Shown piece after piece: positions 10,513 to 21,941 of a stretch of 64,000 bases of DNA (positions are counted from its first letter, which is position 1; each line of letters opens with the position of its first letter). The position numbers and the translations under genes are program-made. Source of the DNA: Rhizophagus irregularis (Eukaryota; Glomeromycota; Glomeromycetes; Glomerales; Glomeraceae). The stretch is taken from the NCBI RefSeq assembly GCF_026210795.1, contig NC_089431.1:3472001-3536000 (forward strand), read 5' to 3'. The notes under the pieces were generated by a model. The model was not told where the DNA came from, searched no databases, and was given only the letters and a program-made list of their open reading frames with translations.

Positions 10513-12325
10513 GTCCTTACTGTTCATAGACCTTTAGTATATCACTGATATCCTAAGTTATCCCAAGCTTGCAAAATAAAAGAATACACACTTTAAGTGG
10601 TTCTTATAAAAATAACAGTAATGATATCTATTAAAAGATGGATAAAAGAAGGTACATAGTTAGTTCCTTTAACAACAACAAACTTAGGACAAACTTAGGA
10701 AAAAGATGGTATTATGCTACCCAAGTTAAGTGGTCCTTACTGCTATAGTCCTTCAGAATACCACTGATATCCTAAGTTACCTAAGTTTGCAAAATAAAAA
10801 ATACCACATTATGGTGAATTAGTGTGTACAGTTAGGCTGCACATTTCAACAAAGGGTCATGGTGTCCTTCTAATGTTCCCTATGAGGCCATTGGCATGTG
10901 CGCAGTCCTGTCCTTAAGGTCACTACTATACCTTGGAGGGGACTTCCTATCCGGATGGTCACTTCATGATACCGCTTGGGTCCTTTAGGGCTAGATGGTT
11001 TTTAAATGGACAAAAACCAATAATAAAGCAGTAATGATATCTATTTAAAGAAAATAAGATATTGGTTAGCACTTAGCAGTGTGAACTTTTATTTTAAATA
11101 AAGGAAGATACATAGCTAGTTCCTTATTGAGAACTAACAGACCTTTATTAACAATAAACATAAGATAATCTTAGGAAAAAGATGATACCATGCTACCAAA
11201 GCTAAGTGGTCCTTACTGTCATGGTCCTTCAGAATACCACTGATATCCTAAGCTATCTAAGTTGCAAAATAAAAAATACACACCTTTTCTTTTAAATTCA
11301 GTCAGTTTCTCAGCTTTTTTTAAAAATTTAAATGGACAAAAACCAATAATAAAGCAGTGATGATATCTATTTAAAGAAAATAAGATATTGGTTAGCAGTA
11401 TGAACTTTTATTTAGAATAAAGGAAGATACATAGCTAGTTCCTTATTGAGAACTAACAGACCTTTATTAACAACAAACTTAAGATAATCTTAGGAAAAAG
11501 ATGATACCATGCTACCAAAGCTAAGTGATCCTTACTGTCATGGTCCTTCAGAATACCACTGATATCCTAAGCTATCTAAGTTACAAAATAAAAAATACAC
11601 ACCTTTTCTTTTAAATTCAGTCAGTTTCTCAGCTTCTTTTAAAAATTTAAATGGACAAAAACCAATAATTAGGCAGTAATGATATCTATTTAAAGAAAAT
11701 AAGATATTGGTTAGCAGTGTGAACTTTTATTTAGAATAAAGGAAGATACATAGCTAGTTTCTTATTGAGAACTAACAGACCTTTATTAACAACAAACTTA
11801 AGATAATCTTAGGAAAAAGATGATACCATGCTACCAAAGCTAAGTGATCCTTACTGTCATGGTCCTTCAGAATACCACTGATATCCTAAGCTATCTAAGT
11901 TGCAAAATAAAAAATACACACCTTTTCTTTTAAATTCAGTCAGTTTTTTAGCTTCTTTTAAAAATTTAAATGAACAAAAACCAATAATTAGGCAGTAATG
12001 ATGTCTATTTAAAGAAAATAAGATATTGGTTAGCAGTGTGAACTTTTATTTAGAATAAAGGAAGATACATAGCTAGTTCCTTATTGAGAACTAACAGACC
12101 TTTATTAACAACAAACTTAAGATAATCTTAGGAAAAAGATGATACCATGCTACCAAAGCTAAGTGATCCTTACTGTCATGGTCCTTCAGAATACCACTGA
12201 TATCCTAAGCTATCTAAGTTGCAAAATAAAAAATACACACCTTTTCTTTTAAATTCAGTCAGTTTTTCAGCTTCTTTTAAAAATTTAAATGGACAGAAAA
12301 TAATAATGAAGCAGTAATGATATCA
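10513..12325. repeat. Tandem array of 319-bp units
   Basis: Bases 11005-12288 hold four near-identical head-to-tail units (326, 319, 319 and 319 bp, measured between successive aatggac/aatgaac landmarks), followed by a short partial copy to about 12325. The landmark gataccatgctaccaaagc recurs at 11184, 11503, 11822 and 12141, exactly 319 apart. A more diverged copy precedes them (10515-10805), and a fragment lies left of the hAT insertion (8930-8972). No reading frame spans a unit. Very low divergence between the last copies points to recent expansion or homogenisation. Confidence 0.9.
10806..10998. other. GC-richer segment interrupting the array
   Basis: About 190 bp, clearly richer in G and C than the surroundings (for example cctatgaggccattggcatg, ccttggaggggacttcctat). 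It replaces the part of the 319-bp unit that normally reads ccttttcttttaaattcag. I see no tRNA A or B box, no terminal repeats and no long reading frame. It may be a fragment of another repeat or of a gene. Confidence 0.4.
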
Positions 12326-13560
12326 GGAACAGGTGCAATTGAAAAAAATTTTGCATTTTGGAAAAAAAATATTTTGAAAGAAAATTACTTTTGCATTTTG
12401 GAAAAAAAAAAATATTTTGAAAAAAAATTACAAAAAAAAATTTTACAGGTCTTTAAATAAAAAAAATTTGACCTTGCTCATTTTTAATAATTATGAGTCA
12501 ATATTTCATTATCTTTATTGATATTGTATCTTACATTTAAAAATGACTCACTGTTAAATGATAATCTTTCTATTGTTTTTCATTATTACTCATAGTTACA
12601 CCAATATTTTTTATTAAACAACTCATAGTTAAATGATAATCTTTCTATTGTTTTTTCATTATTACTTATAGTTACACCAATATTTTTATTAATAACTCAC
12701 AGTTAAATGATAATATTTCTATGTTTTTCATTATTACTCATAGTTACACCAATATTTTTATTAATTTTTTACATGATTACTATATATAATATATATATAA
12801 TAAGTGTCCAATTCATATCATGAAAGTGACAATTTCAAAAACTTTAGCTGAAGAAATATTTTAGCTAAATTTTTTAATCACTTAGTTATAGCGAAATACT
12901 AATTTTAGCCAATATATGGATCATTTTTACTTAATTTGTTGACCAAAAATAAAAATTTACTAATTTCGATTTTGTTATTTTTTTTTATTTTAAAAAAAAG
13001 CCGTTAATAAAAAATCATTTTTTTTTGATCCTAATGAAGAAAAGGAATTGTTTTTTACTATTTTTAATAGAAAATCATTTTTTTTTCGATTTTAATAAAG
13101 AAAAGGAACAATTTTTATCATTTGTTAATAAAAAGTCATTTTTTTTTCAATTTTAATATTAAAATTTTTCTTATTTGTTTTAGAATTTCATATTTATAAA
13201 ATTTTCTCATGAAAAAAATTTCATATCTATTTTGTAACTACCTTCATAAAGAATGACATTATGAAAAAAATTATTACAACTATTTATAAAAAAAAATCTT
13301 CATATCTATTTATGAAAAAAAAATTATTTGTCTATCATATTAACAGTATTCACTAAAATATTTATTATAAATTGTTTTTATTTTATTTTATTAAAGAAAA
13401 AAATTAAATTTATTTACTAATTTATTTATTAGAATTTGCTTACTAACAAAACATATTTACAGAATGATTTACACAATTAAATTAACTATGATAAAAATGC
13501 CATATTAATATATTAATAAATTAGTAATAACAGATAATGAAAAATAAACAGAAAATATTA
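12326..13560. repeat. Low-complexity region with two short tandem repeats
   Basis: Three copies of a ~75-bp unit lie at about 12553-12775 (landmark gttaaatgataat at 12553, 12628, 12702). Three copies of a ~62-bp unit lie at about 13000-13150 (landmark aatcatttttttt). The rest is A/T-rich filler with A-tracts (12340-12450). No gene is supported. Confidence 0.7.
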
Positions 13561-14142
13561 ATTAATAATCAAATAAGACATTATCAAACCTGTTGCAGCA
13601 GTTGATCCATTTGCAACATCCTAAAATAAGGTTGTAAGACCGAACCAAACTATAAAAAAATATATTTAATCTAATTTAATAAATTGGTAAGAATAATAAT
13701 TAATGAATCAAAAAAATCCCCCTGTTATGAATTAGTTGCAGTAGCTGATCCGTTCACCCATCCTGATATGAAACTATAGGGCCAAACCTAATGTTAATTA
13801 ATAACCACCTATTATTGAATTTTCTGCAATAGTAGAATAATAAAAAAAAATTAAAATTTGTTGGTAATCTTGTAGTAAAAAATAATAATAAATAAAAGAT
13901 AAATAAGAAAGAAATTTGTTCGTCCATCCTGACATGAAACCATAAGGACGAACCTAAAATCATGAAAGAAATGATATAATTTAATTAAATTAATAAATTG
14001 ATTCACAAAATAATATAAGAATGAAAAAAAATACTAATAGTATTAATAATTAATAATCAAAAAAAAATTCACCCATTGTAGAACTTGCTGTAGCAGCTGA
14101 TCCAGCTGATCCATTCATCCGCCCAAAACAAAAGCCCACCTA
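13561..14142. repeat. Degenerate dispersed repeat around a GATCC motif
   Basis: Four related blocks near 13590, 13735, 13920 and 14090 share pieces such as gcagtagctgatccgttcac, catcctgatatgaaac and aaccaaac/aaacctaa. On the minus strand some read as a Gly/Ser/Ala-rich peptide (GSATATNS, GSAATASSTMG), and a relative occurs near 23870. They could be remnants of exons of a repeated gene or simply a dispersed repeat. No open gene can be built. Confidence 0.45.
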
Positions 14143-14382
14143 CCCTATTAAAAATATTGTCCAAACACTGTTCGGTTTTTTGTTCGGAAAATCGAACCGT
14201 TCCGAACATTTACTTGACATTTATTGGACATTCATCATGATATTGTACGTTTTTTATGTGGTTAAAAATTCTCAATCTCCGCATCTTGTATTAAATTGTA
14301 ACAAATATTGTATAATAGCGTGCGAGTGTACGGAAAATTGAACCCATTCCGAATATTTATTGGACAAAAATTTTTTATAGGG
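14143..14382. mobile_element. 240-bp miniature inverted-repeat element
   Basis: Begins CCCTATTAAAAATATTGTCC and ends with a near-inverted copy, GGACAAAAATTTTTTATAGGG less its last base. The arms continue imperfectly inward (gttcgg against ccgaa). The trinucleotide CTA flanks both sides (14140-14142 and 14383-14385). A small non-coding element with imperfect terminal repeats and a 3-bp duplication fits a miniature DNA transposon. The duplication is too short to be sure of the family. Confidence 0.6.
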
Positions 14383-16404
14383 CTAAAATTATAAAAAAAT
14401 GTATAAAATTATTTATTAATAAAAGTGTGATAAAAAATCAATTAAAATTAGCTAGGTAATTTGCAAATATACCGATCTGCTAATTTTTACCGAACTCAGC
14501 CACTAACTCAGCCATGATATTCTTTGGCAATTCCATTAGTTAGAGTTATATAAGTCAAATAATCTATACCATTGTATCATTATTCTTTATTTTGATGCAG
14601 ATACAGACAATGTTCATGAATAATAGAATTAATGTTGAGTGTCATAACTCCGTGTTATTTCATTGTTACTTATGAAATAGTGAATGATAGATTAAACAAG
14701 CATAGCATGTATACAATATGTAAAATTACAAAAAATTGTGGGATTTATGAAGTGAATCCAGGTATCTTATTATCTGACAGAAAAATATCTGCAAAACTAA
14801 GACAATTTGAGGAATGGTGTAGTGAATTTACTTCAATTTAATGATGTGATATTAAGTTGTGATTTCGAGAAATTTGAGACATATAATAGCTCTGTTTTCA
14901 TCATGAGAAAAATGAGAGAATTTGGTAGAAATTTGTCATATTAAAGATATATATTGATATATGCCTTGGCATCCAGATTACTTATACGTCAATTTGAAAA
15001 GTAGTCTTGGTTATTTCTGCCTTATAAAATGGAACTGCTATAGTGTCTTCTAATTCATCCTCTAATTCCAACTCGTCTACAGTCAATGTCATGTTTGGAG
15101 ATCATATGAACCAAATAAATCAATTGAATCATGTACTAAATGAATCAAAAATAATATTAATTTAACTATTTTTTTTCAATACTTTAATTTTAGGAGGAAT
15201 TTATATAAATGTAGCTAAATTAAATTATACTTATTTATAATTAAAAAAATCTTGCTTTTTAATTACTATCAAATAAAATTACTGACTCTGTCATAAAGTC
15301 AGATTGTAAGTAAAACTGATACTGATACATGTTACAATTCTTTTATTATTTACTCAAATATATATTATCCAATTTATTTAACTCAGCTCACTTATGCCCA
15401 AATTGCTCTAGTTAACATGTTAAATTAAATTAATTCACGAGCTTATTTTACTTAGTCATTAATTTTAACTCATAATACTTTAATTCAAATGCTTTATTTA
15501 TTCTCAAATACAATTATTATTGTAAAGTTAAATAAAATAATAATGCTCTAACTATTAAATATTAATAATTAGTAAATACACTAATTCATTAAACTAGATA
15601 AATTCATCACCTGACTGTAGAAGGTTATTTATGCTTTATAAAAAGAAAATTTTAATGAAAGCCTAATTAATAAACTCTAAATATAGGGAACCATATGATA
15701 AATTGATAATTAGATGCAATATTACTTTATTACCGTAACATTATTTTTTTAATCCGGTAAATGGTTGATTTTAAAATATCTATTAAGACTTTGCTTGTCC
15801 AATTTGTTCAATTTTAATTAAATATTTCACCCTTTGTCATTAATAATTTTCGAGTTGGTTTATCATTCTCATAGTTCTCTGGCAGAATCCAAGACTTAAA
15901 TCTAAAATATTATATTCCTTTGTCAAAGTTCAATGACTTAATAAAAAATTAGTTACGTTCTAATTATAATTCTTAAATTAAATGAAGCTTACCATAAAAA
16001 TTAGAAATCTAATCTAATAATTTTTTTTTTAGAAATCGTGTGCATTAAATTTATAATTCATCATTATTTTTATATTGTCCCACTACGTTCTCGGACAAAA
16101 AAAATAATCAACATATAATTTATATATTGATTAATAAATAAAATGATTAAGAAAGTCAAAAAAAAAAATTTTATTATTTTACGCTATTGTGATACATCCC
16201 CACGTGAATTTTCTGTCGGTTGACTCCGCGAGCGTAGAATGAACCAAAATAACGTGTAGATCCTTCCTTTTTTGGTTAATGATAGGCTTTATATGACGGC
16301 ATATGACTTAATTAATTACCGTCACAGTTACGTCTAATAAGTTTGCACCTTTTTATGAGTACGTTACCTATTTATATATTGCATGAGTCCGTACCTATAA
16401 AATT
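14383..16404. other. Intergenic, A/T-rich
   Basis: A 69-codon frame at 14632-14841 (plus) has somewhat more balanced codons than its surroundings, but no recognisable domain, and I do not call it a gene. Otherwise nothing is seen. The last few hundred bases lead into the kinase promoter. Confidence 0.4.
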
Positions 16405-16488
16405 ATTTATTCTTTGATGGAACTCTTTTATTCTTTGATAGAATTCTTTTATTTTTTGACGGAATTCTTTTATTCTTTGATGGAATTC
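16405..16488 (+). repeat. Four 21-bp tandem repeats upstream of kinase 2
   Basis: Units at 16405-16425, 16426-16446, 16447-16467 and 16468-16488 follow ttttattctttgatggaatt plus c, with few changes. Each ends in GAACTC or GAATTC and so offers inverted GAA/TTC triplets. The repeats sit about 200 bp before the ATG and create a spurious Phe-rich open frame. They may be an upstream activating array; only the repeat itself is seen. Confidence 0.7.
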
Positions 16489-16610
16489 TTGTTAAATCTC
16501 ATTCAAAAATTCTTCCGAAATAAGCGTCTAGGTTATTTACTTGCAAGAAATGAATGCATAGAATTTTTCATGAAAATTTGGAAAAAGAATTCCGTGTTAA
16601 ATTTTACCAC

Positions 16611-16643
16611 AAATATATATATACTAGAAAGTTTTCTTGAACG
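16611..16643 (+). promoter_or_regulatory. Core promoter of kinase 2: TATA plus HSE-like box
   Basis: A TATATATATA run (about 16613-16622) is followed by AGAAAGTTTTCTTGAACG (16626-16643), 41 bp before the ATG at 16685. The same pair at the same spacing precedes the kinase at 4.4 kb. It includes TTCnnGAA, a heat-shock-element core. The kinase at 58 kb lacks it. Confidence 0.55.
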
Positions 16644-16684
16644 TTACAAATGAACGAAATTTTTATTTTAGATAGTTTGAAATA

Positions 16685-18720
16685 ATGGAGCAACCAGTAA
16701 GTTATAAACATAAAACTGATATTTTAATATCGGACAACACACCTTCAACTCAGCCGACACGAAAATCACAAAACATATATAAGAAATGTAATGAATGTAA
16801 TATAAAAAGAAAAATTTTTGATAAAAGTCACGAGATTTGTCACGTGTGTTACAATATAAAGAAAATACTTAAGCCTAAACAAAGTGGAAACAAAGTTATT
16901 GACGATTTTATCAGATATACTCAAAGTAATTATGCCACTATAGATGATGGTAAAATGGAGTTTATTCCTTATGATCAATTCAATAATATAGAATTTATTG
17001 CTGAAGGAGGATTTAGTAAAATTTATAAAGCTACTTGGGTTGATGGTCCTATCAATAATTGGGATGAGATTAAAAATAATCATTGGAATATTACTCGTAG
17101 AAAAAATTATACCGTTGTTCTCAAAAAGCTTAACAATTCTAAAAACATTGCGTCCAAGGAATTAAATGAGGTATAGCACATTTAATAGTTTTAAATATTC
17201 AATACGATGATGATAAACTAATGATTTTTTTATTTAGCTCAAGGTATTTTATCAGATTTTTTCAAATAAGAATGCAAGTAAAAGTTTTATTAGTAATTAT
17301 TTTGGAATTACTCAAGATCCTATTACCAAAGATATTATGATTATTATGCCATATTATAATTCAGGTGATTTGATACATTATATAAGTAATGACTTTTATA
17401 ATATTAATTGGAAAACAAAATTGGGTTATTTAGATAATATAATATATGGACTTAAGAATATACATGAAGCAAAAATTATCCACAGAGATTTACATAGTGG
17501 AAATATCTTTTTTAATTATATCTCTGCATATATAGGTGATCTAGGAATAAGTAAATCTGCAACTGAATGTACAGATAATAGCAATGAGAATTATGGTATT
17601 ATTCCTTATATGGCTCCAGAGATTTTTCAAGGGCAAAAATATATTACAGCCTCAGATATATATAGTTTCGGTATGATTATGTGGGAATTTATGACAGGTA
17701 GAAGACCTTTTTGGGATCGAAATCATGATACAGAACTTATTATTGATATTTATGATGGTTTAAGACCACCAATTGCTACAAATGCACCTGAAGAATATAT
17801 TGAATTAATGAAAGAATGCTGGCATTCTGATCCAAATAAAAGACCCACAGCTGTAGATATACGTATTATATTTAATAGTATGTTTAGTAAAGAATATTAT
17901 GGTAAAACCAAAGTTATAAAATCATCAGATATTGGACCTGTAACAATAAATAATCTAGGCGCCGTTTATAAGAGTAGACCTTTAAGTCAAATGATTCAAT
18001 CCGCAATGTCTTTAAGGAGATCAAGAAGTCAATCTATCGGTAAACATTTTTATTATATTGACGACTGTTTTATTGTAAAGAAAATTCTAACTTTTTTTAA
18101 CAATTACTTAGATCCATTTTATTATTACCAGAAAAATAGCAAGGCATCTGCTGGTAATTACTCAGTTTACGTTTAATGTGACGCTTTGTATTATTATTAA
18201 TAACATTATTCATTTACAGATAAAAGAAAGGTCGATAAAGGTTTTGTTGAAGACAGTAATATCAACGGTATGATAAAGTTAGATTCCATGCATAATTATC
18301 TAATAAAAATTGATAACTCAGTATACTTTATTGGTCTTCAACTATTTTAATTTTCATTTACGATTTTTTTTTAAAAAAATATAATTAGATCAAAGTATTA
18401 AAAGGAGAAAATTATTTGAGAATGAAAATCATGGTAAATAAAATTTTATTTTTACATAAATAACATTTTTATTATTATGTAAATTCTATAAATCAAAATA
18501 AATTTAAATACTTTTTTAGATTATTTTACGAAAGAAATCGAATTAGATATTAACGCAAATATGAATCAACAACAACACAACGGTAAGTAAATACTCTATG
18601 TTTTTCTTTTTATTTATAAATATATAAATAATAGTTTTAATTTTTTTAATTATAGAAATAGAATATGTTACCAAGGAATTTGATATAGACATTAATAATA
18701 TTGATGAGTCAAATTTATAG
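16685..18720 (+). CDS. Tyrosine-kinase-like protein kinase with zinc-ribbon-like N-terminus (paralogue 2)
   Basis: Six-exon model: 16685-17170, 17238-18039, 18220-18267, 18389-18433, 18520-18582, 18656-18720. All junctions are GT-AG and in phase, giving 502 aa. The N-terminus has CNEC...CHVC, a likely zinc knuckle. Kinase signatures: EGGFSKIYKATW (Gly loop), VVLKKLN (ATP-binding Lys), HRDLHSGNIF (catalytic loop with Asp and Asn), GDLGIS (DLG metal-binding Asp), MAPEIFQGQ, SFGMIMWEFMTGRRPFW. The essential residues are present, so it should be active. After the kinase domain come RPLSQMIQSAMS and acidic short exons ending in EFDIDINNIDESNL. Intron 1 splits the N-lobe at NE/LK, as in the two paralogues. 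Function: Ser/Thr or dual-specificity signalling kinase, cytosolic; substrate unknown. Confidence 0.92.
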
Positions 18721-19939
18721 TATTAATATTTATATTAACATGTAGTTGTAGTGTAATCCGGTTAATTTAATTTAATAGTTGAATATTAGTCTCAGCACAA
18801 CGTGACCTCGTAACTGCGGCACTATCGTGCCTATATATTTAATATAGCAAATAAAACGAATTTTCTTTACTATTAAGTTTATGTATTCGTAACAAACCCA
18901 ATTTTTTTTCATAAATGACATAAATTTTACGTTAGATACTCATGCCACTTTAAAGGTTTGGTATAAATATAATTTTTATTGGCTCAATGTGAGCACAAAA
19001 TAATTTGTATTTATTGATTGTATAAGATTTCAAATGAAATAATTCTAATATTTTTCGCGAATTTATTTTGAATCGCTATTTTTATAATTATTTAATATGA
19101 TTTTTCTTGTAAATAAAGAGATTGATAATTCACTAATAAGAAAATATTTTATTTGATGGTCATTAGCCATTACTAACTTCAGACGTAATAAGGTTGGTAG
19201 CGTATGTGTCTATTATGTATTGCAATGAAAAAAGTTGACTCCTAACTTTCTAACTTTGATACCCTAGTTGTTCTGGCACAGCTGAACCAATGCACACGTG
19301 ATTAATAATGATTGTCATGACGTCAGAATAAAAAAGAATTGGTTTTTTTTAAAAAAAATAAAAAAAAATAAAAGAAAAGAAAATTATTTTTATATAATGA
19401 TATTTTAAAGAATGATGAATTTTATGATATTACAATTGAAGTTTATAGTAGTCTTACGTTAAGATATTTCTCTCATATGAATATATTATAAATTTTCGTT
19501 CTCCTTATTCCGAAAAATTTTATCAATAGTAATGGAGCTTTACTACTAATATTCTACCAGAAATTTTCCAGATATAAGATTTAAAATTTTTAAGTTATGA
19601 CGGTTTTCTAAATTTTTACAATAAAAAATAAACTATACAATTAAAATTATTTATTTTTAGTCTTTAATCAATTAATAATTGTTTTAATTAATTAGATTAA
19701 AAAGCAATAAATAAATAAATAAATAAATAAAACAGTAAAATAGTAAAAACACATTAAAAATTACCTTGAACTGTGCGCTAGACTTTTCTAAGAAAGTCAT
19801 TCTAAGTCTTAAAAAAAAGATTTCAAAAAATAAGAGAACAAAAGAAAAAAAAATAGTACACGAAAAGTGGATGAAAAAAAGATTATCTGCGATAAACAAA
19901 CAGATTAAATATATGCGTGACAAAATCACGTGAAAAAAG
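18721..19939. other. Intergenic, A/T-rich
   Basis: 3' flank of kinase 2, then A/T-rich sequence with A-tracts (19345-19390) and an aaat microsatellite (about 19705-19730). No gene seen. Confidence 0.45.
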
Positions 19940-20014
19940 AACTGTACTGTACGGAAAAAAAATCGTACAATGATTATTCGTACAGTACAGTTTAGCTGAT
20001 CGTACAGTACAGTT
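19940..20014. repeat. CGTACAGTACAGTT inverted and direct repeats
   Basis: aactgtactgtacg (19940-19953) is followed by its reverse complement cgtacagtacagtt at 19979-19992 and again at 20001-20014. The first two could form a 14-bp stem with a ~25-base loop. No gene lies within 100 bp on a strand that would make it an obvious terminator. It may be the end of a degraded miniature element. Confidence 0.6.
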
Positions 20015-20124
20015 TATATGTATACCCCCTAAATATTATTAATAGTATGAGTGTCAAAATAATGCAACTTTTCTGTCCTTTATTTGTTATCTACGTTGTC
20101 AATTAAATATTTCTATCTCGCAAC

Positions 20125-20945
20125 CTAGGGAATGATTAGATTCCTACACATACTTAACACTATTGAATTCTCATTCCTCCAGTTTATCTTTATCTTTTTT
20201 ATATAATTCCAAAAATTAATCATTGCTCCTGTAAGTTTGTCGATCAAAACTTTGATCGAATCATTACTGGACTTGGTCAGCTCTGCAAGTTCTTTAATGA
20301 AATCATTAATGGAATCATTACCAGACCTGGTCAACTCTATGAGTTCCTTAATATTTTCTAACATTAATTGGCTTCTGCTGATTGTAACCGTTGTATTTCT
20401 AGTTCACTGCAATCATTATGTGAGTAATTTGGACCTGCAACAACTCAACAAAACACTCACTTTACAGTACACCATGCACTGTAACATTGATCTCTTCAAA
20501 CTTCTTCTTTACTTCATATTCAAGAGTATCCCCCTTCACTTGCGTACTTGAAGTGCTAGTTGAAATTTTTTGCGTACAAGTTGATTCATCATGAAATGGG
20601 GTTCTATTATTGCATGGAATATAGGCTTTGTCAATTTCTTTAAAATCAACTGTAAAAGGTCCATCTTCGTCAGACAGGGTTCTGCTCATGTTTTTGTAAT
20701 ATAGTTCCTAGTGATGTTAACTACTTCATCAAGGTCAGATTTAGTATGAAGATAGACGTCATACCACAATATAGGATCAAGACATAACCTTAAATGAGCG
20801 TCTTGAGTATTCTGAAATGACTGCGTCAATTATAGAAGAAGTTGAGAGGTTTTATAAGAGCTGTTGGTTCGAGGGTAGTGTTCAAAGTAAAATAAGGCAA
20901 ACCAGATTCCTCTGGTCCTATTAATTCTGTAGTAGTGGTAGCCAT
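20125..20945 (-). pseudogene. Decayed protein-coding locus of unknown function
   Basis: The minus strand is GC-richer than its surroundings and reads as sensible protein in pieces. From ATG 20945: MATTTTELIGPEESGLPYFT. A frame change leads to LRLCLDPILWYDVYLHTKSD, and another to MSRTLSDEDGPFTVDFKEID ending near 20462. After a possible ~40-nt intron comes GPNYSHNDCSELEIQRLQSA. A last frame (20364-20125) has a twice-repeated IKEL-EL-T-S-NDSI segment that looks helical. The text is continuous across frames with stops between, so it looks like an old gene broken by several frameshifts. An unrecognised multi-exon gene is the alternative. I recognise no family. Confidence 0.5.
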
Positions 20946-21479
20946 TAAAGTACTTGTAATCAAGGGAAAAGTTTTATAAAAAATAATACTTTCGAATATA
21001 AAATGGAAAATTTTATTATCTAAAATAATACTTGCGAATATGAGGGAAGATTTTATGAACAATGATTTAAAATGATTGATTTGATTGATTAATTGAAAAA
21101 AATTCTCGAATTTTTATAATTACGAATATTACCAATCACTTAATCATATGGTTGACCATATTTGACTAAGTATGTACATATATTTTTTCATATGCGCAGT
21201 GCTAAAGATAGAAATGTTGGTAGACAAACTAGACATGTTGGAGAAAAATATAACAACTTACGAGAAAATCAAACAATTGTCTAAAAAAAAATATAAATAA
21301 ATAGTAAAGGAGAAACGGAAATGTGATATTGACGTAATTTCCTTATTATTTAATAGATGCAGGATTGCAGTTGATCTGTTGATGGACTGATGTATCACAT
21401 GATTCAGGATTTAAACTTGTCTAACAAATGTAAGATTCTATAATAATTTTGCAATTCTTAATTAATAATAAGTAATAAG
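20946..21479. other. Intergenic
   Basis: A/T-rich. A local repeat is visible: aaagttttataaaaaataat and gaaaattttattatctaaaataat with gcgaatat nearby (about 20970-21060). No gene supported. Confidence 0.4.
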
Positions 21480-21941
21480 GATTATATTGCACATCTGAAA
21501 TGTGTGTCAGGTTGACGGCGCAGTGTGGCGCAGCGATTTTTCCCAAAAAAATTAAATTGCAATTTTTTTTATTTAAAATAAACCTTTAAATTACTGCACT
21601 AGATGTATTTTCGTCCGCTCTACAAATTTACTTAGAGTATATACGGGCGGTTTAGAAGGCCATTTTCGAGTTATTTAACAAAAACCGTTTTTTTGACAAA
21701 TCCAATTTTGGAAATGATCGGCAAAGACGATAAAATCAGTTGTTATATACTAAAGTCAAAATCTACGTCCAAAACCTCCTTCCGTTTATAAGTGAATTTT
21801 GTAAAACAGATGAAAATACATCTAATATGTAAATTTGAAAGCATTATATTAAAAAGAAAATCTTTAACTTAGATTTTTTTTGAATTACTGCGCCACACTG
21901 CGCCGTCAACCTGACACACATTTCAGACGTGCGATTATATT
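21480..21941. mobile_element. 444-bp MITE with perfect 9-bp target duplication (Mutator-like)
   Basis: The element spans 21489-21932. It starts GCACATCTGAAATGTGTGTC and goes on through aggttgacggcgcagtgtgg. It ends with the inverted copy, about 46 bp with only two mismatches. GATTATATT flanks both sides exactly (21480-21488 and 21933-21941). Long terminal inverted repeats with a 9-bp duplication are the hallmark of Mutator-like elements. The core is A/T-rich with a secondary inverted pair (agatgtattttcgtc / gatgaaaatacatct) and has no transposase. Perfect duplications imply a fairly recent insertion. Confidence 0.85.

Noticed and set aside
16414-16653. 79-codon Phe/Leu-rich frame before kinase 2
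   Set aside because: Coded by 21-bp tandem repeats and running through the TATA box and HSE-like box of the kinase promoter.
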